NCBI RefSeq assembly: GCF_029893585.1
Contig: NZ_JARXYX010000051.1
Span: forward strand, 1-54,807
Direction of reading: 5' to 3'
Origin: Streptomyces sp. LBL
Lineage (GTDB): Bacteria; Actinomycetota; Actinomycetes; Streptomycetales; Streptomycetaceae
DNA: 54,807 nt
Shown piece after piece: positions 33,151-41,499 of this stretch (position 1 is the stretch's first letter; every line of letters begins with the position of its first letter). The position numbers and the translations under genes are program-made. The notes beneath the pieces were generated by a model, which searched no databases, was not told the origin of the DNA, and was given only the letters and a program-made list of their open reading frames with translations.

Positions 33151-33846
33151 ATGACCGACTCACGCGCGGGGCTGAGCGAGGAGCGGGCCGCCGTGGCGGA
33201 CGCGTGCCGCCGGCTGGGAGCCGAGGGCCTGCTCATCGGTACGGCGGGAAACGTCAGTGTGCGGGTGGGGGAGCAGGTCGCGATCACCGCCACCGGCGCG
33301 GTGCTCGCCACCCTGACCCCGGACCAGGTGACCGTCGTCGACCTCGACGGAACGATCGTGGCCGGTGTGCTGCGGCCGACCTCGGAGCTGGATCTGCACC
33401 TCGGGGTCTACCACCGCTACGGCACCGGCGCCGTCGTACACACCCACGCCCCCATGGCCACCGCCCTGTCATGTGTGCTCGACGAACTCCCCTGCGTCCA
33501 CTACCAGTTGCTCACGCTCGGCGGCACCGTACGGGTGGCGCCGTACGCCACCTTCGGCACCCCGGAACTCGCCGAGTCGGTGCTCACCGCGCTCGACGGC
33601 CGCAGCGCCGCACTCATGGCCAACCATGGCGCGCTCACCCACGCGCCGACGCTCGCCACGGCGGTCGAGCACGCGCTGCTGCTGGAGTGGGCCTGCGGTG
33701 TCTACCAGCGCGCGGCCGCCCTCGGACCGCCCCGCGTCCTCGACGAACGGCAGCAGCTCGCGGTGATCGAGGCCGCCGTCGCCCGCAACTACGGCACCAC
33801 CCAGCCCGTACCACCCGTACCACCCGTTGAGGAGGGAAGCCGATGA
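33151..33846 (+). CDS. Class II aldolase/adducin family protein (FucA-like)
   Basis: A 231-residue zinc-dependent aldolase of the L-fuculose-phosphate type. Metal-binding histidines are in HTHAP (97, 99) and NHG (159), and the catalytic acid is Glu79 in PTSELDLHLGVY. The early GTAGNVSVR phosphate-binding loop is also intact. It would cleave a ketose 1-phosphate to dihydroxyacetone phosphate and an aldehyde. ATG at 33151 comes shortly after an AT-rich promoter-like stretch (TTTCACGTTTACGTTAC), so the transcript is probably leaderless. It overlaps the next gene, a sugar kinase, by four bases. Confidence 0.88.
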   Translation: MTDSRAGLSEERAAVADACRRLGAEGLLIGTAGNVSVRVGEQVAITATGAVLATLTPDQVTVVDLDGTIVAGVLRPTSELDLHLGVYHRYGTGAVVHTHAPMATALSCVLDELPCVHYQLLTLGGTVRVAPYATFGTPELAESVLTALDGRSAALMANHGALTHAPTLATAVEHALLLEWACGVYQRAAALGPPRVLDERQQLAVIEAAVARNYGTTQPVPPVPPVEEGSR

Positions 33847-34772
33847 AGGCCGTCACCATGGGCGTGCACGTACTGGACGTACTGGTGCGGCCGGTGGAGG
33901 CCATCCCCGAGGGCCAGGGCGCGACGCTGGTGGACGACATCAGGATGACCGCCGCCGGAACCGCCGGTGGCACCGCGCTCACCCTCGCCAAGCTGGGCGC
34001 GTCCGTCCGCAGCGCGGGCGCGATCGGTACCGACCCCACCGGCGACATGCTGGTACAGCTGCTCAACAGGGCAGGGATCGACACCGAGTTCCTCGTCCGC
34101 CGTGCGGACACCGCCACCTCCGCCAGCGTCCTGCCCATCCGCCCCAACGGAGACCGGCCCTCCCTGCACCTGCTCGGCGCCAACATCACCTACGGCCTCG
34201 ACGACGTGCCGTGGGACGCGATCGCCGAGGCCACGCATCTGCACCTCGGCGGACCGGAGCTGATCGGCGTCGACGTCGCGGCGCGCATCCTGTCGTACGC
34301 CAAGGAGCACGGCGTCGTGACCTCCGTGGACCTCCTCGCGCCCGGTGTGCTCGGCAGCTTCGAGCAGATCGAGGCGGCGCTGCCGTACGTCGACCACCTG
34401 CTCCCCAACGACGACCAGGTCCTCGGTTTCACCGGCGAGGACGACCTGGTGGCGGGCGCGGAGAAACTCCTGGGCGCCGGAGTCGGCGTGGTCGCGGTGA
34501 CACGGGGCGGCGACGGAGCGCTGCTGGTCACCGCCGAGGGCACCGAAGCGGTCCCCGCGTTCGCGATCGACGTCGTCGACACCACGGGCTGCGGGGACGC
34601 GTTCTCCGCCGGCTTCCTGCGCGGAGTGAGCCTGGGTCGTACCCCACGCGAGTCGGCCGTCCTCGGCTGCGCGACGGCGGGACTGGTGGCCCAGGGGCTC
34701 GGCAGCGACCACGGAGACTTCGACCTGGCCGCCGCCGACGAGTTCGCCATGACCCGCAAGCCGGCCCGCTGA
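33843..34772 (+). CDS. PfkB family carbohydrate kinase
   Basis: A 309-residue ribokinase-like kinase. GGTALTLAKLGA near the N-terminus and DTTGCGDAFSAGFLRGV near the C-terminus (catalytic Asp and anion hole) are the two PfkB signatures. ATGA overlap with the class II aldolase gene shows coupling. Together the two would phosphorylate a ketose and cleave it. The TGCGDAF form (Cys instead of Ala) is allowed in the family. The aldo/keto reductase downstream has its own promoter. Confidence 0.88.
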   Translation: MKAVTMGVHVLDVLVRPVEAIPEGQGATLVDDIRMTAAGTAGGTALTLAKLGASVRSAGAIGTDPTGDMLVQLLNRAGIDTEFLVRRADTATSASVLPIRPNGDRPSLHLLGANITYGLDDVPWDAIAEATHLHLGGPELIGVDVAARILSYAKEHGVVTSVDLLAPGVLGSFEQIEAALPYVDHLLPNDDQVLGFTGEDDLVAGAEKLLGAGVGVVAVTRGGDGALLVTAEGTEAVPAFAIDVVDTTGCGDAFSAGFLRGVSLGRTPRESAVLGCATAGLVAQGLGSDHGDFDLAAADEFAMTRKPAR

Positions 34773-34802
34773 GCGTTCCGTACCCACAGGTGTCCTGCCC
34801 TC

Positions 34803-34833
34803 TTGACTTGGAGCGCGCTCCAGCAAGAAGACT
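34803..34833 (+). promoter_or_regulatory. MerR-type promoter with 19-bp spacer and perfect dyad
   Basis: TTGACT (-35, 34803-34808) and AAGACT (-10, 34828-34833) are 19 bases apart and enclose the perfect palindrome TGGAGCGCGCTCCA (34809-34822). This geometry is typical of MerR-family activators, and near-identical elements commonly precede aldo/keto reductase genes in Streptomyces. No MerR gene is in the window. Confidence 0.7.
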
Positions 34834-34866
34834 CCCGTTCGTGCCCCGACCGCGGGCACGAACGGG
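34834..34866 (+). terminator. Perfect 13-bp hairpin in front of the aldo/keto reductase gene
   Basis: CCCGTTCGTGCCC, a 7-base loop, and GGGCACGAACGGG. Transcription from the MerR-type promoter should begin near 34840, inside the left arm, so the full hairpin forms only in transcripts coming through from the sugar kinase operon. It probably terminates those or hides the ribosome-binding site (GGGAGGG, 34864-34870), which overlaps the right arm. Confidence 0.65.
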
Positions 34867-34876
34867 AGGGACGACC

Positions 34877-35869
34877 ATGAAGTACCGCACGATCGGCACC
34901 GATCCGGACCACCGCCGCGAGGTCAGCGTGCTCGCCCTCGGAGCGATGCACTTCGGCTCCCGGACGGACGAAAAGACCTCCTTCGCCGTACTCGACCGCT
35001 ATGTCGAGGCCGGCGGCACCTTCATCGACACATCCGACAACTACGCCTTCTGGGCCGACGGCGGCCAGGGCGGCCAGAGTGAGAAACTCCTCGGCCGCTG
35101 GCGCCGCAGCCGCGGCATCGGCGACGAGATCGTCATCGCCACCAAGCTGGGCGCCCGCCCCCTGGCCCCCGGCACCACCTACGTCGACAACGCGGAGGGC
35201 CTGTCCGCGAAGGTGATCCGGGAGGCGGCCGAACGCAGCCGGGAACGGCTCGGCGTGGACAAGCTGGATCTGCTGTACGCGCACATCGAGGACCACGCCG
35301 TCCCGCTCGCCGAGACCGTCGAAGGCTTCGCCTCACTGGTCGCCGAGGGCACGGTCGGGCTGCTCGGCGTGAGCAACCACGCCGTCTGGCGGGTGGAGCG
35401 GGCCCGCGCCCTCGCGGCGGCCGCCGGCCGGCCCGGCTACGAGGTGCTCCAGTACGAGCACAGCTACCTCCGCCCCCGGACCGACGTACCCGGCGGCCTC
35501 TTCCCCGACGGCACGCTGGCTGCCGCGGGACCGGACCTGATCGGCTATCTGCGGGCCGAGCCCGGCCTGACCCTGGTCGCCTACTCACCCCTCCTGAAGG
35601 GCGCGTACGCCCACCCCGAGCGTCCCCTGCCGCCCGGCTACGACCACCCCGGCACCCCCGCCCGCCTCGCGGCCCTGCGCGAGGTGGCCCGGGAGACCGG
35701 CGCGACCGTGAACCAGGTCGTCCTGGCCTGGCAGATCGACGGCGCGCTGCCGGTCATCCCGCTGGTCGGAGTGTCGTCGGTGGCCCAACTGGAGGAGAAC
35801 CTGGCGGCGGTGGAACTTGAGCTGACGGCGGATCAGCGGACGCGGTTGGACGGGGCGCACTCCAGGTAG
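34877..35869 (+). CDS. Aldo/keto reductase
   Basis: A 330-residue aldo/keto reductase with tetrad residues Asp51 and Tyr56 (IDTSDNY), Lys90 (IATKLG) and His136 (LYAHIED). LLGVSNHAVWRVERARA and VIPLVGVSS are family markers. It resembles the YajO/IolS-like group. The start is fixed by GGGAGGG ten bases upstream. It lies behind a MerR-type promoter and a hairpin that insulate it from the aldolase-kinase operon, so it may respond to a separate signal while still acting on the same sugar. Confidence 0.87.
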   Translation: MKYRTIGTDPDHRREVSVLALGAMHFGSRTDEKTSFAVLDRYVEAGGTFIDTSDNYAFWADGGQGGQSEKLLGRWRRSRGIGDEIVIATKLGARPLAPGTTYVDNAEGLSAKVIREAAERSRERLGVDKLDLLYAHIEDHAVPLAETVEGFASLVAEGTVGLLGVSNHAVWRVERARALAAAAGRPGYEVLQYEHSYLRPRTDVPGGLFPDGTLAAAGPDLIGYLRAEPGLTLVAYSPLLKGAYAHPERPLPPGYDHPGTPARLAALREVARETGATVNQVVLAWQIDGALPVIPLVGVSSVAQLEENLAAVELELTADQRTRLDGAHSR

Positions 35870-35963
35870 AGCGCCTGCGGCGGCCCGCCCGGGAGCGAGT
35901 CGTCGCCGAACCTGAGGGACGGTGCCTGTGCGCAACGGTCGCCGCCCCGTGCCGATCGCGGGC

Positions 35964-36749
35964 TCAGGCCCTGACCAGCAACTGGAAGTCGAAGGCATAC
36001 CGCGACGCCCGATAGATGTGCGTCCCGTACTCCACCGGCCGCCCCGTGTCGTCGTACGTCGTGCGCTGCATGGTGAGCAGGGCGCTGCCCTCGTGTTCGT
36101 CGAGACGCTTCGCCTCCTCGGGGGCGGCGCTGCGCGCGCCGATGGTCTGGTGGGCGCTGTGGAGGGTGATGCCGGCGGTGCGCAGCATGCGGTAGAGGCC
36201 GGTCGACTCGAGGCGGGCGGTGTCGAGGTCGAGCAGGCCCACGGGGAGGTGGTTGCGGAGGAAGGCCACGGGCTGGCCGTGGGTGGAGCGGAGCCGCTCC
36301 AGGAGCGTGACCTCGCTGCCCTCGGTGACTTGCAGGGCGGCCGCGGCGTCGGCGGACGCGGGGACGGCCTCGTTGCGTACCACCCGGGTCGAGGGCCCCT
36401 GGCCGGCCGCCTCCAGATCGTCGTAGAGGCTGCTCAGTTCGAGCGGGCGCTTGACCTGGCTGTGCACCACCTGCGTGCCGACTCCGCGACGGCGCACCAG
36501 CAGGCCCTTGTCGACGAGGGACTGGATGGCCTGGCGGACCGTCGGGCGGGACAGGCCGAGGCGTACGGACAGGTCGATCTCGTTTCCCAGGAGGTTGCCG
36601 GGGGCGAGGACGCCGTGCTCGATCGCGGCCTCCAGTTGCTGGGCGAGTTGGTAGTACAGCGGTACCGGACTGCCGCGGTCCAGGGCGAAGTCCAGGGAGC
36701 TGAGCGTGGGGGCGGTCGCGGCACGTGGGGAGTCGCCGGGCTGCGCCAT
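35964..36749 (-). CDS. GntR family (HutC/UTRA) transcriptional regulator
   Basis: A 261-residue repressor with an N-terminal winged helix (PLYYQLAQQLEAAIEHGVLAPG and LSVRLGLSRPTVRQAIQSLVDKGLLVRRRGVGTQVV) and a C-terminal UTRA ligand domain (LERLRSTHGQPVAFLRNHLP and GRPVEYGTHIYRASRYAF). ATG at 36749 has GAGGAAGG seven bases upstream. It is next to iolC on the same strand and likely controls sugar or inositol genes around it. Ligand unknown, probably a sugar phosphate or sugar amine. Confidence 0.88.
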   Translation of the reverse strand: MAQPGDSPRAATAPTLSSLDFALDRGSPVPLYYQLAQQLEAAIEHGVLAPGNLLGNEIDLSVRLGLSRPTVRQAIQSLVDKGLLVRRRGVGTQVVHSQVKRPLELSSLYDDLEAAGQGPSTRVVRNEAVPASADAAAALQVTEGSEVTLLERLRSTHGQPVAFLRNHLPVGLLDLDTARLESTGLYRMLRTAGITLHSAHQTIGARSAAPEEAKRLDEHEGSALLTMQRTTYDDTGRPVEYGTHIYRASRYAFDFQLLVRA

Positions 36750-37056
36750 GGACGTACCTTCCTCAGGGGGTCGGGGGCGGGGCATCACGGGTGGTGGTGG
36801 GTGGCATCACAGGTGGTGGCGGGTGCCGATACAGGTGGTGGTGGCGGGTGGCGATCTCGGGGTCGCACTCCTCGCGGGCCCGTGCAGCGGTCCGGCGCTC
36901 GTGCGTGGTCTGCTCCGGCACGCCGAACACCCCGTACAGGGGTTGCGGCGGAGCAGCGCGGTCGGCGAGGCGGCGCACGTGGTCGCCGGTGGTCTTCTGA
37001 GGCCGGGCCCTGGTCGCGGTGCGATCGGAGCTGCTGATGATCAAGACACGCTCCGT
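36750..37056. other. Gap with GGTGG-rich minisatellite; no convincing gene
   Basis: The 307 bases between the GntR gene and iolC begin with repeats built on GGTGGTGGTGGGTGGC and ACAGGTGGTGGCGGGTG (about 36785-36855). The remaining 200 bases have a minus-strand open frame of 93 codons (36763-37044) that starts only with TTG, has no ribosome-binding site and ends in a proline/histidine-rich translation of the repeat. I regard it as non-coding. Confidence 0.6.
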
Positions 37057-38064
37057 TCAGGCCGTCGCGCGTGGCGCCGGGATGCTCGTCCGCGCGGTGC
37101 GCGGCTCGGGCAGGCCCGCGAGCAGGGCCTCGACCTCGGGGCCGGTCGGCATCGCGGAGGAGCAGGCGAGGCGGGAGGCGGCCAGCGCGCCCGCCGCGTT
37201 GGCGTACCGCAGGGTCTTCGCCAACTCCCAGCCCGCCAGCAGCCCGTGGCACAGCGCCCCGCCGAACGCGTCGCCCGCGCCGAGGCCGTTGACCACCTCG
37301 ACCGGGACCGGCGGGACCTGGGCGACGGTACCGTCCCGGTGCACTGCCAGCACACCCTTCGAACCCTGCTTCACCACGGCCAGTTCGACCCCCGCCGCGA
37401 GCAACGCCTCGGCGCACGCCCGTGGTTCGCGGACCCCGGTGGCGATCTCGCACTCGTCGAGGTCGCCGACGGCGACGGTGGCGTGCCGCAGGGCCTCGGC
37501 GTAGTACGGACGGGCCTCGTCGGGGTCGGCCCAGAACGTCTCGCGCCAGTCCAGGTCGAAGACGGTGGTGCCCGCCCTGTCGCGAGCCTTGAGCGCGGCG
37601 AGCGTGGCCGACCGGCTCGGCTCCTCGCTCAGACCGGTGCCGGTGATCCAGAAGATCCGAGCGGACCGGATCGCGAAGTAGTCCAGGTCATCGGTGCGGA
37701 TCTGCAGGTCGGGGGCGCTCGGCCGGCGGTAGAAGTGGAGCGCGAAGTCGCCCGGCGGGAGGATCTCGCAGAAGGTCACCGGGGTCGGCAGCCCGTCCAC
37801 CGGGGTCACCCAGCGGTCGTCGACGCCGCACGCGGTGAGAGCGTGGTGGAGATAGGCGCCGAAGGGGTCGTCGCCGGTGCGGGTGATCACGGCGGCGTGG
37901 TGGCCGAGCCGGGCGGCGGCAACCGCCACGTTCGCGGCCGAACCTCCGAGGAACTTCTCGAAGGTCTCGACTCGTGCCAGAGGCACTCCCGGTCGCTGCG
38001 GGTAGAGATCAACTCCGATACGCCCCATACTGATCACGTCGTAGTGCCGGGCTGATCCGTCCAT
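37057..38064 (-). CDS. iolC: 5-dehydro-2-deoxygluconokinase (IolC-like PfkB kinase)
   Basis: A 335-residue PfkB kinase of the IolC group, which phosphorylates 2-deoxy-5-keto-gluconate in inositol breakdown. The start MDGSARHYDVISMGRIGVDLYPQ, the glycine-rich KFLGGSAANVAVAAARLGH, LHFYRRPSAPDLQI and the catalytic NGLGAGDAFGGAL are characteristic. ATG at 38064. The promoter (TTGACA, 17 bases, TACACC) lies at 38122-38150. Other inositol genes expected beside it (iolB, iolD, iolE, aldolase) are not in the window; the gene is followed by a repeat-rich gap. Confidence 0.82.
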   Translation of the reverse strand: MDGSARHYDVISMGRIGVDLYPQRPGVPLARVETFEKFLGGSAANVAVAAARLGHHAAVITRTGDDPFGAYLHHALTACGVDDRWVTPVDGLPTPVTFCEILPPGDFALHFYRRPSAPDLQIRTDDLDYFAIRSARIFWITGTGLSEEPSRSATLAALKARDRAGTTVFDLDWRETFWADPDEARPYYAEALRHATVAVGDLDECEIATGVREPRACAEALLAAGVELAVVKQGSKGVLAVHRDGTVAQVPPVPVEVVNGLGAGDAFGGALCHGLLAGWELAKTLRYANAAGALAASRLACSSAMPTGPEVEALLAGLPEPRTARTSIPAPRATA

Positions 38065-38121
38065 GCGCGACGCTCCTCGGTCCGGGCTGGGGGCGGGTCC
38101 GAGAGGGCCCGTCGCCTCCCA

Positions 38122-38231
38122 GGTGTAGGACTCGAAGGGCGCACTGTCAATGGTTTGTACTGACATCCGGACTAGCTTGTGAAGTGATGTCATAACAAAG
38201 TATTGACAGTGGGCGCGGCAAGGGATTGGAT
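38122..38231. promoter_or_regulatory. Symmetric divergent promoters with paired operator sites (iolC / ABC importer)
   Basis: CACTGTCAAT (38142-38151) and ATTGACAGTG (38202-38211) are inverted and supply both -35 boxes. Minus strand: TTGACA, 17 bases, TACACC (38122-38127) for iolC. Plus strand: TTGACA (38203-38208), 17 bases, TTGGAT (38226-38231) for the importer operon. Between them lie inverted sites TTTGTACTGACATC (38154-38167) and, on the minus strand, TTTGTTATGACATC (38186-38199). The 13-base core GTTTGTACTGACA recurs, inverted, at 45794-45806 in front of the LacI-type regulator gene, which is therefore the likely repressor. Confidence 0.72.
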
Positions 38232-38360
38232 CCGGTCCCAGTACAACAGCCGCATTTCGCGGCCTGCGACCCGGAACCTCCAGGTCCCGGGCCCTTCGGA
38301 TCCCCGTGATCCGTTTTGCTTTCCCGACGTACTCCCGTCGCACAGTGAGGTGCAGAAAAG

Positions 38361-39380
38361 ATGGACCGCTCTTCTCGCTTCCGTTCCCGCAGAGTCGCCC
38401 CCTTCGTGGCTGTCGCCGCGGCGGCGGCCCTGACCCTCGCAGGCTGCTCCAGCAGCTCCGGCGGCAAGAAGGCCGAGGAGAGCAATGCCGGGGCCTCCGC
38501 GGGCAAGGCCAGCACTCCCCGGATGACCGTCGCGCTGGTCACCCACCAGTCGCCGGGTGACACCTTCTGGGACATCGTCCGCAAGGGTGCGCAGGCAGCC
38601 GCCGCCAAGGACAACATCAAGCTCATCTACGCGGCCGACCCGAACGCGGGCAACCAGGCCAACCTGGTGCAGAACGCGATCGACCAGAAGGTCGACGGCA
38701 TCGCGATCACGCTGGCCAAGCCGGACGCCCTCAAGGACGTCGTGAACAAGGCGAAGGCCGCGAACATCCCCGTGGTCGGCCTCAACTCCGGTGTGAGCGA
38801 CTGGCAGAAGCTCGGCCTCATGGAGTTCTTCGGCCAGGACGAGACGGTGGCGGGCGAGGCGCTCGGCAAGCGGCTGAACGAGGCCGGCGCCAAGAACGCC
38901 GTCTGTGTCATCCAGGAGCAGGGCAACATCGGCCTGACCCAGCGCTGTGACGGCGTGGGCAAGACCTTCACCGGCAAGCTGCAGACACTGAACGTCAACG
39001 GCACCGACATGCCGTCCGTGAAGTCGACGATCACCGCCAAGCTCAGCCAGGACAAGTCCATCGACTACGTCGTCACGCTCGGCGCCCCCTTCGCGCTGAC
39101 CGCGGTGCAGGCGGCGTCCGACTCCGGCAGCAAGGCCAAGATCGCCACCTTCGACCTGAACAAGGACCTGACCTCCGCGATCAGCAAGGGCACGATCCAG
39201 TTCGCGGTCGACCAGCAGCCCTACCTCCAGGGCTACCTCGCGGTGGACTCCCTGTGGCTGTACAAGAACAACGGCAACTACAGCGGCGGCGGCGAGCAGC
39301 CGGTGCTGACCGGTCCGGCCTTCGTCGACAAGGCCAACGTCGGCAAGGTCGCCGAGTTCGCCGCGAAGGGCACTCGGTGA
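38361..39380 (+). CDS. Sugar ABC importer substrate-binding lipoprotein
   Basis: A 339-residue periplasmic-binding-type protein (ribose/inositol cluster). The leader ends in lipobox LAGC with Cys29, followed by a Ser/Gly/Lys-rich linker. The mature part shows MTVALVTHQSPGDTFWDIVRKGAQAAA, DGIAITLAKPDALKDVV and FAVDQQPYLQGYLAVDSLWLY, standard for this cluster. It binds a monosaccharide or polyol outside the membrane. First gene of a plus-strand operon (binding protein, permease, ATPase, dehydrogenase) divergent from iolC, which points to inositol or a relative as ligand. Confidence 0.9.
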   Translation: MDRSSRFRSRRVAPFVAVAAAAALTLAGCSSSSGGKKAEESNAGASAGKASTPRMTVALVTHQSPGDTFWDIVRKGAQAAAAKDNIKLIYAADPNAGNQANLVQNAIDQKVDGIAITLAKPDALKDVVNKAKAANIPVVGLNSGVSDWQKLGLMEFFGQDETVAGEALGKRLNEAGAKNAVCVIQEQGNIGLTQRCDGVGKTFTGKLQTLNVNGTDMPSVKSTITAKLSQDKSIDYVVTLGAPFALTAVQAASDSGSKAKIATFDLNKDLTSAISKGTIQFAVDQQPYLQGYLAVDSLWLYKNNGNYSGGGEQPVLTGPAFVDKANVGKVAEFAAKGTR

Positions 39381-40456
39381 TGAGTATGACCCAGCAGGCT
39401 GAGCCGGCGGTGCCCGCACCGTCGGCTCCCGGCCGGAAGGACACCGACGGCCGGACCGCGGAACGGTCCCTGCCCTTGCGGCTGTTGGCCCGCCCCGAGG
39501 TCGGTGTGTTCCTCGGTGCCGTCGCGGTGTACGTGTTCTTCCTGGTCTCCGCCCCGCCGGTGCGCGAGGGCAGCGCGATGGCGAACATCCTGTACCAGTC
39601 GTCGACGATCGGGATCATGGCCCTGCCCGTCGCGCTGTTGATGATCGGCGGGGAGTTCGACCTCTCGGCGGGTGTCGCGGTGGTCACCTCGGCGCTCACC
39701 GCGAGCATGCTCGCCTACCAGCTCAGCATGAACGTGTGGGTGGGGGTGATCGCGGCGCTGCTGGTGTCGCTGGCGATCGGCTTCTTCAACGGCTGGATGG
39801 TGGTCCGGACCGGCCTGCCGAGCTTCCTGGTCACCCTGGGCACCTTCCTGATCCTGCAAGGCGCGAACCTGGCCATCACCAAGCTGGTCACCGAGAACGT
39901 GGCGACCGACGACATCAGCTCCATGGACGGCTTCGACCAGGCGAAGAAGGTCTTCGCCTCCTCCTTCGAGGTCGGCGGCGTCACGGTGAAGATCACCATC
40001 GTCTACTGGCTGGTCTTCGCGGCCCTGGCCACCTGGGTGCTGCTGCGTACCAAGTACGGCAACTGGATCTTCGCGGTCGGCGGCAACAAGGACAGCGCGC
40101 GGGCCGTCGGTGTCCCGGTGACGTTCACCAAGATCTCCCTGTTCATGCTGGTCGGCGTCGGTGCCTGGTTCATCGGGATGCACCAGCTGTTCTCGTTCAA
40201 CACCGTGCAGTCCGGTGAAGGCGTGGGACAGGAACTCATCTACATCTCCGCGGCGGTCATCGGCGGTTGTCTGCTGACCGGTGGCTACGGCTCGGCGATC
40301 GGCCCGGTCTTCGGTGCCTTCATGTTCGGCATGGTGCAGCAGGGCATCGTGTACGCCGGCTGGAACCCGGACTGGTTCAAGGCCTTCCTCGGCGTCATGC
40401 TCCTCGGCGCCGTCCTCATCAATCTGTGGGTCCAGCGCACGGCGACCCGGAGGTGA
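39380..40456 (+). CDS. Sugar ABC importer permease (RbsC-like)
   Basis: A 358-residue permease with about ten membrane segments. The RbsC-type motifs include GIMALPVALLMIGGEFDLSAG, FFNGWMVVRTGLPSFLVTLGT and the coupling region GNWIFAVGGNKDSARAVGVPV. GTG-ATG start codons overlap the stop of the binding-protein gene (TGATG); ATG at 39380 is taken. It pairs with the downstream ATPase and the upstream lipoprotein. Confidence 0.9.
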   Translation: MSMTQQAEPAVPAPSAPGRKDTDGRTAERSLPLRLLARPEVGVFLGAVAVYVFFLVSAPPVREGSAMANILYQSSTIGIMALPVALLMIGGEFDLSAGVAVVTSALTASMLAYQLSMNVWVGVIAALLVSLAIGFFNGWMVVRTGLPSFLVTLGTFLILQGANLAITKLVTENVATDDISSMDGFDQAKKVFASSFEVGGVTVKITIVYWLVFAALATWVLLRTKYGNWIFAVGGNKDSARAVGVPVTFTKISLFMLVGVGAWFIGMHQLFSFNTVQSGEGVGQELIYISAAVIGGCLLTGGYGSAIGPVFGAFMFGMVQQGIVYAGWNPDWFKAFLGVMLLGAVLINLWVQRTATRR

Positions 40457-40461
40457 CCCGA

Positions 40462-41385
40462 ATGACGACCGACAAGACGTCCCAGCAATCCGGTACGCAT
40501 GGAGCGGTCATCGCGGACACGGTCCCCGAGACCGACGCGGCGATCGTCGAACTGCGCGGTGCGGGTAAGGCGTACGGCAACATCCGTGCCCTGCACGGGG
40601 TCGACCTGAGGGTCCATCCCGGCAAGGTCACGTGCGTGCTGGGAGACAACGGGGCCGGCAAGTCCACCCTCATCAAGATCGTCTCCGGGCTGCACCAGCA
40701 CACCGAGGGCGACTTCCTCGTCGACGGCACCCCCGTCCGTTTCTCCACGCCCCGGGAGGCCCTCGACAAGGGCATCGCCACCGTCTACCAGGACCTGGCC
40801 GTCGTCCCGCTGATGCCGGTGTGGCGCAACTTCTTCCTCGGCTCCGAGATGACCAAGGGCCCCTGGCCCGTGCGCCGCCTCGACATCGAGCGGATGAAGA
40901 AGACCGCGGACGAGGAACTGCGCAACATGGGCATCGTCCTCGACGACCTCGAACAGCCCATCGGCACCCTCTCCGGCGGCCAGCGCCAGTGCGTGGCGAT
41001 CGCCCGCGCCGTCTACTTCGGCGCCCGCGTCCTCATCCTCGACGAGCCCACCGCCGCTCTCGGCGTCAAGCAGTCCGGCGTGGTGCTCAAGTACATCGCC
41101 GCCGCCCGCGACCGCGGCCTGGGCGTCATCTTCATCACCCACAACCCGCACCACGCCTACATGGTCGGCGACCACTTCAGCGTGCTGCGCCTGGGCACCA
41201 TGGAACTGTCCGCCTCGCGCGAGCAGGTCAGTCTGGAAGAACTCACCAACCACATGGCCGGTGGTGCCGAACTCGCCGCTCTCAAGCACGAGTTGTCCCA
41301 GGTCAGTGGCGTCGACGTCGAGAAGCTCCCGGACGCGGGCGACCTCACCGCGCCCGTCGCGGCCACCGGCGAGGGAAAGTCCTGA
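40462..41385 (+). CDS. Sugar ABC importer ATPase (single-domain, FrcA-like)
   Basis: A 307-residue ATPase with one nucleotide-binding domain: Walker A GDNGAGKST, signature LSGGQRQCVAIARAVYF, Walker B VLILDEPTAALG, H-loop ITHNPHHAY. RbsA-type proteins usually carry two such domains (about 500 residues), so this is the shorter FrcA-type form and must dimerise. ATG at 40462 follows five bases after the permease gene, with CGGAGGTG upstream. The C-terminal extension (AELAALKHELSQVSG) may contact the partner. Confidence 0.9.
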   Translation: MTTDKTSQQSGTHGAVIADTVPETDAAIVELRGAGKAYGNIRALHGVDLRVHPGKVTCVLGDNGAGKSTLIKIVSGLHQHTEGDFLVDGTPVRFSTPREALDKGIATVYQDLAVVPLMPVWRNFFLGSEMTKGPWPVRRLDIERMKKTADEELRNMGIVLDDLEQPIGTLSGGQRQCVAIARAVYFGARVLILDEPTAALGVKQSGVVLKYIAAARDRGLGVIFITHNPHHAYMVGDHFSVLRLGTMELSASREQVSLEELTNHMAGGAELAALKHELSQVSGVDVEKLPDAGDLTAPVAATGEGKS

Positions 41386-41499
41386 GACGGCTTCCCCGCT
41401 CGACGGTGTCCGGGTCGGTTCGGCGCCCGCCCGACTCCCGCCCGTCGCGATGCGCACCCGTACATTCCTGAGGTCCTGCGGCGCCTGAAGGGGACGACC

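Noticed and set aside
36763..37044. Small 93-codon protein gene between GntR and iolC
   Set aside because: TTG start, no ribosome-binding site, and its end is a translated repeat; no recognisable fold.
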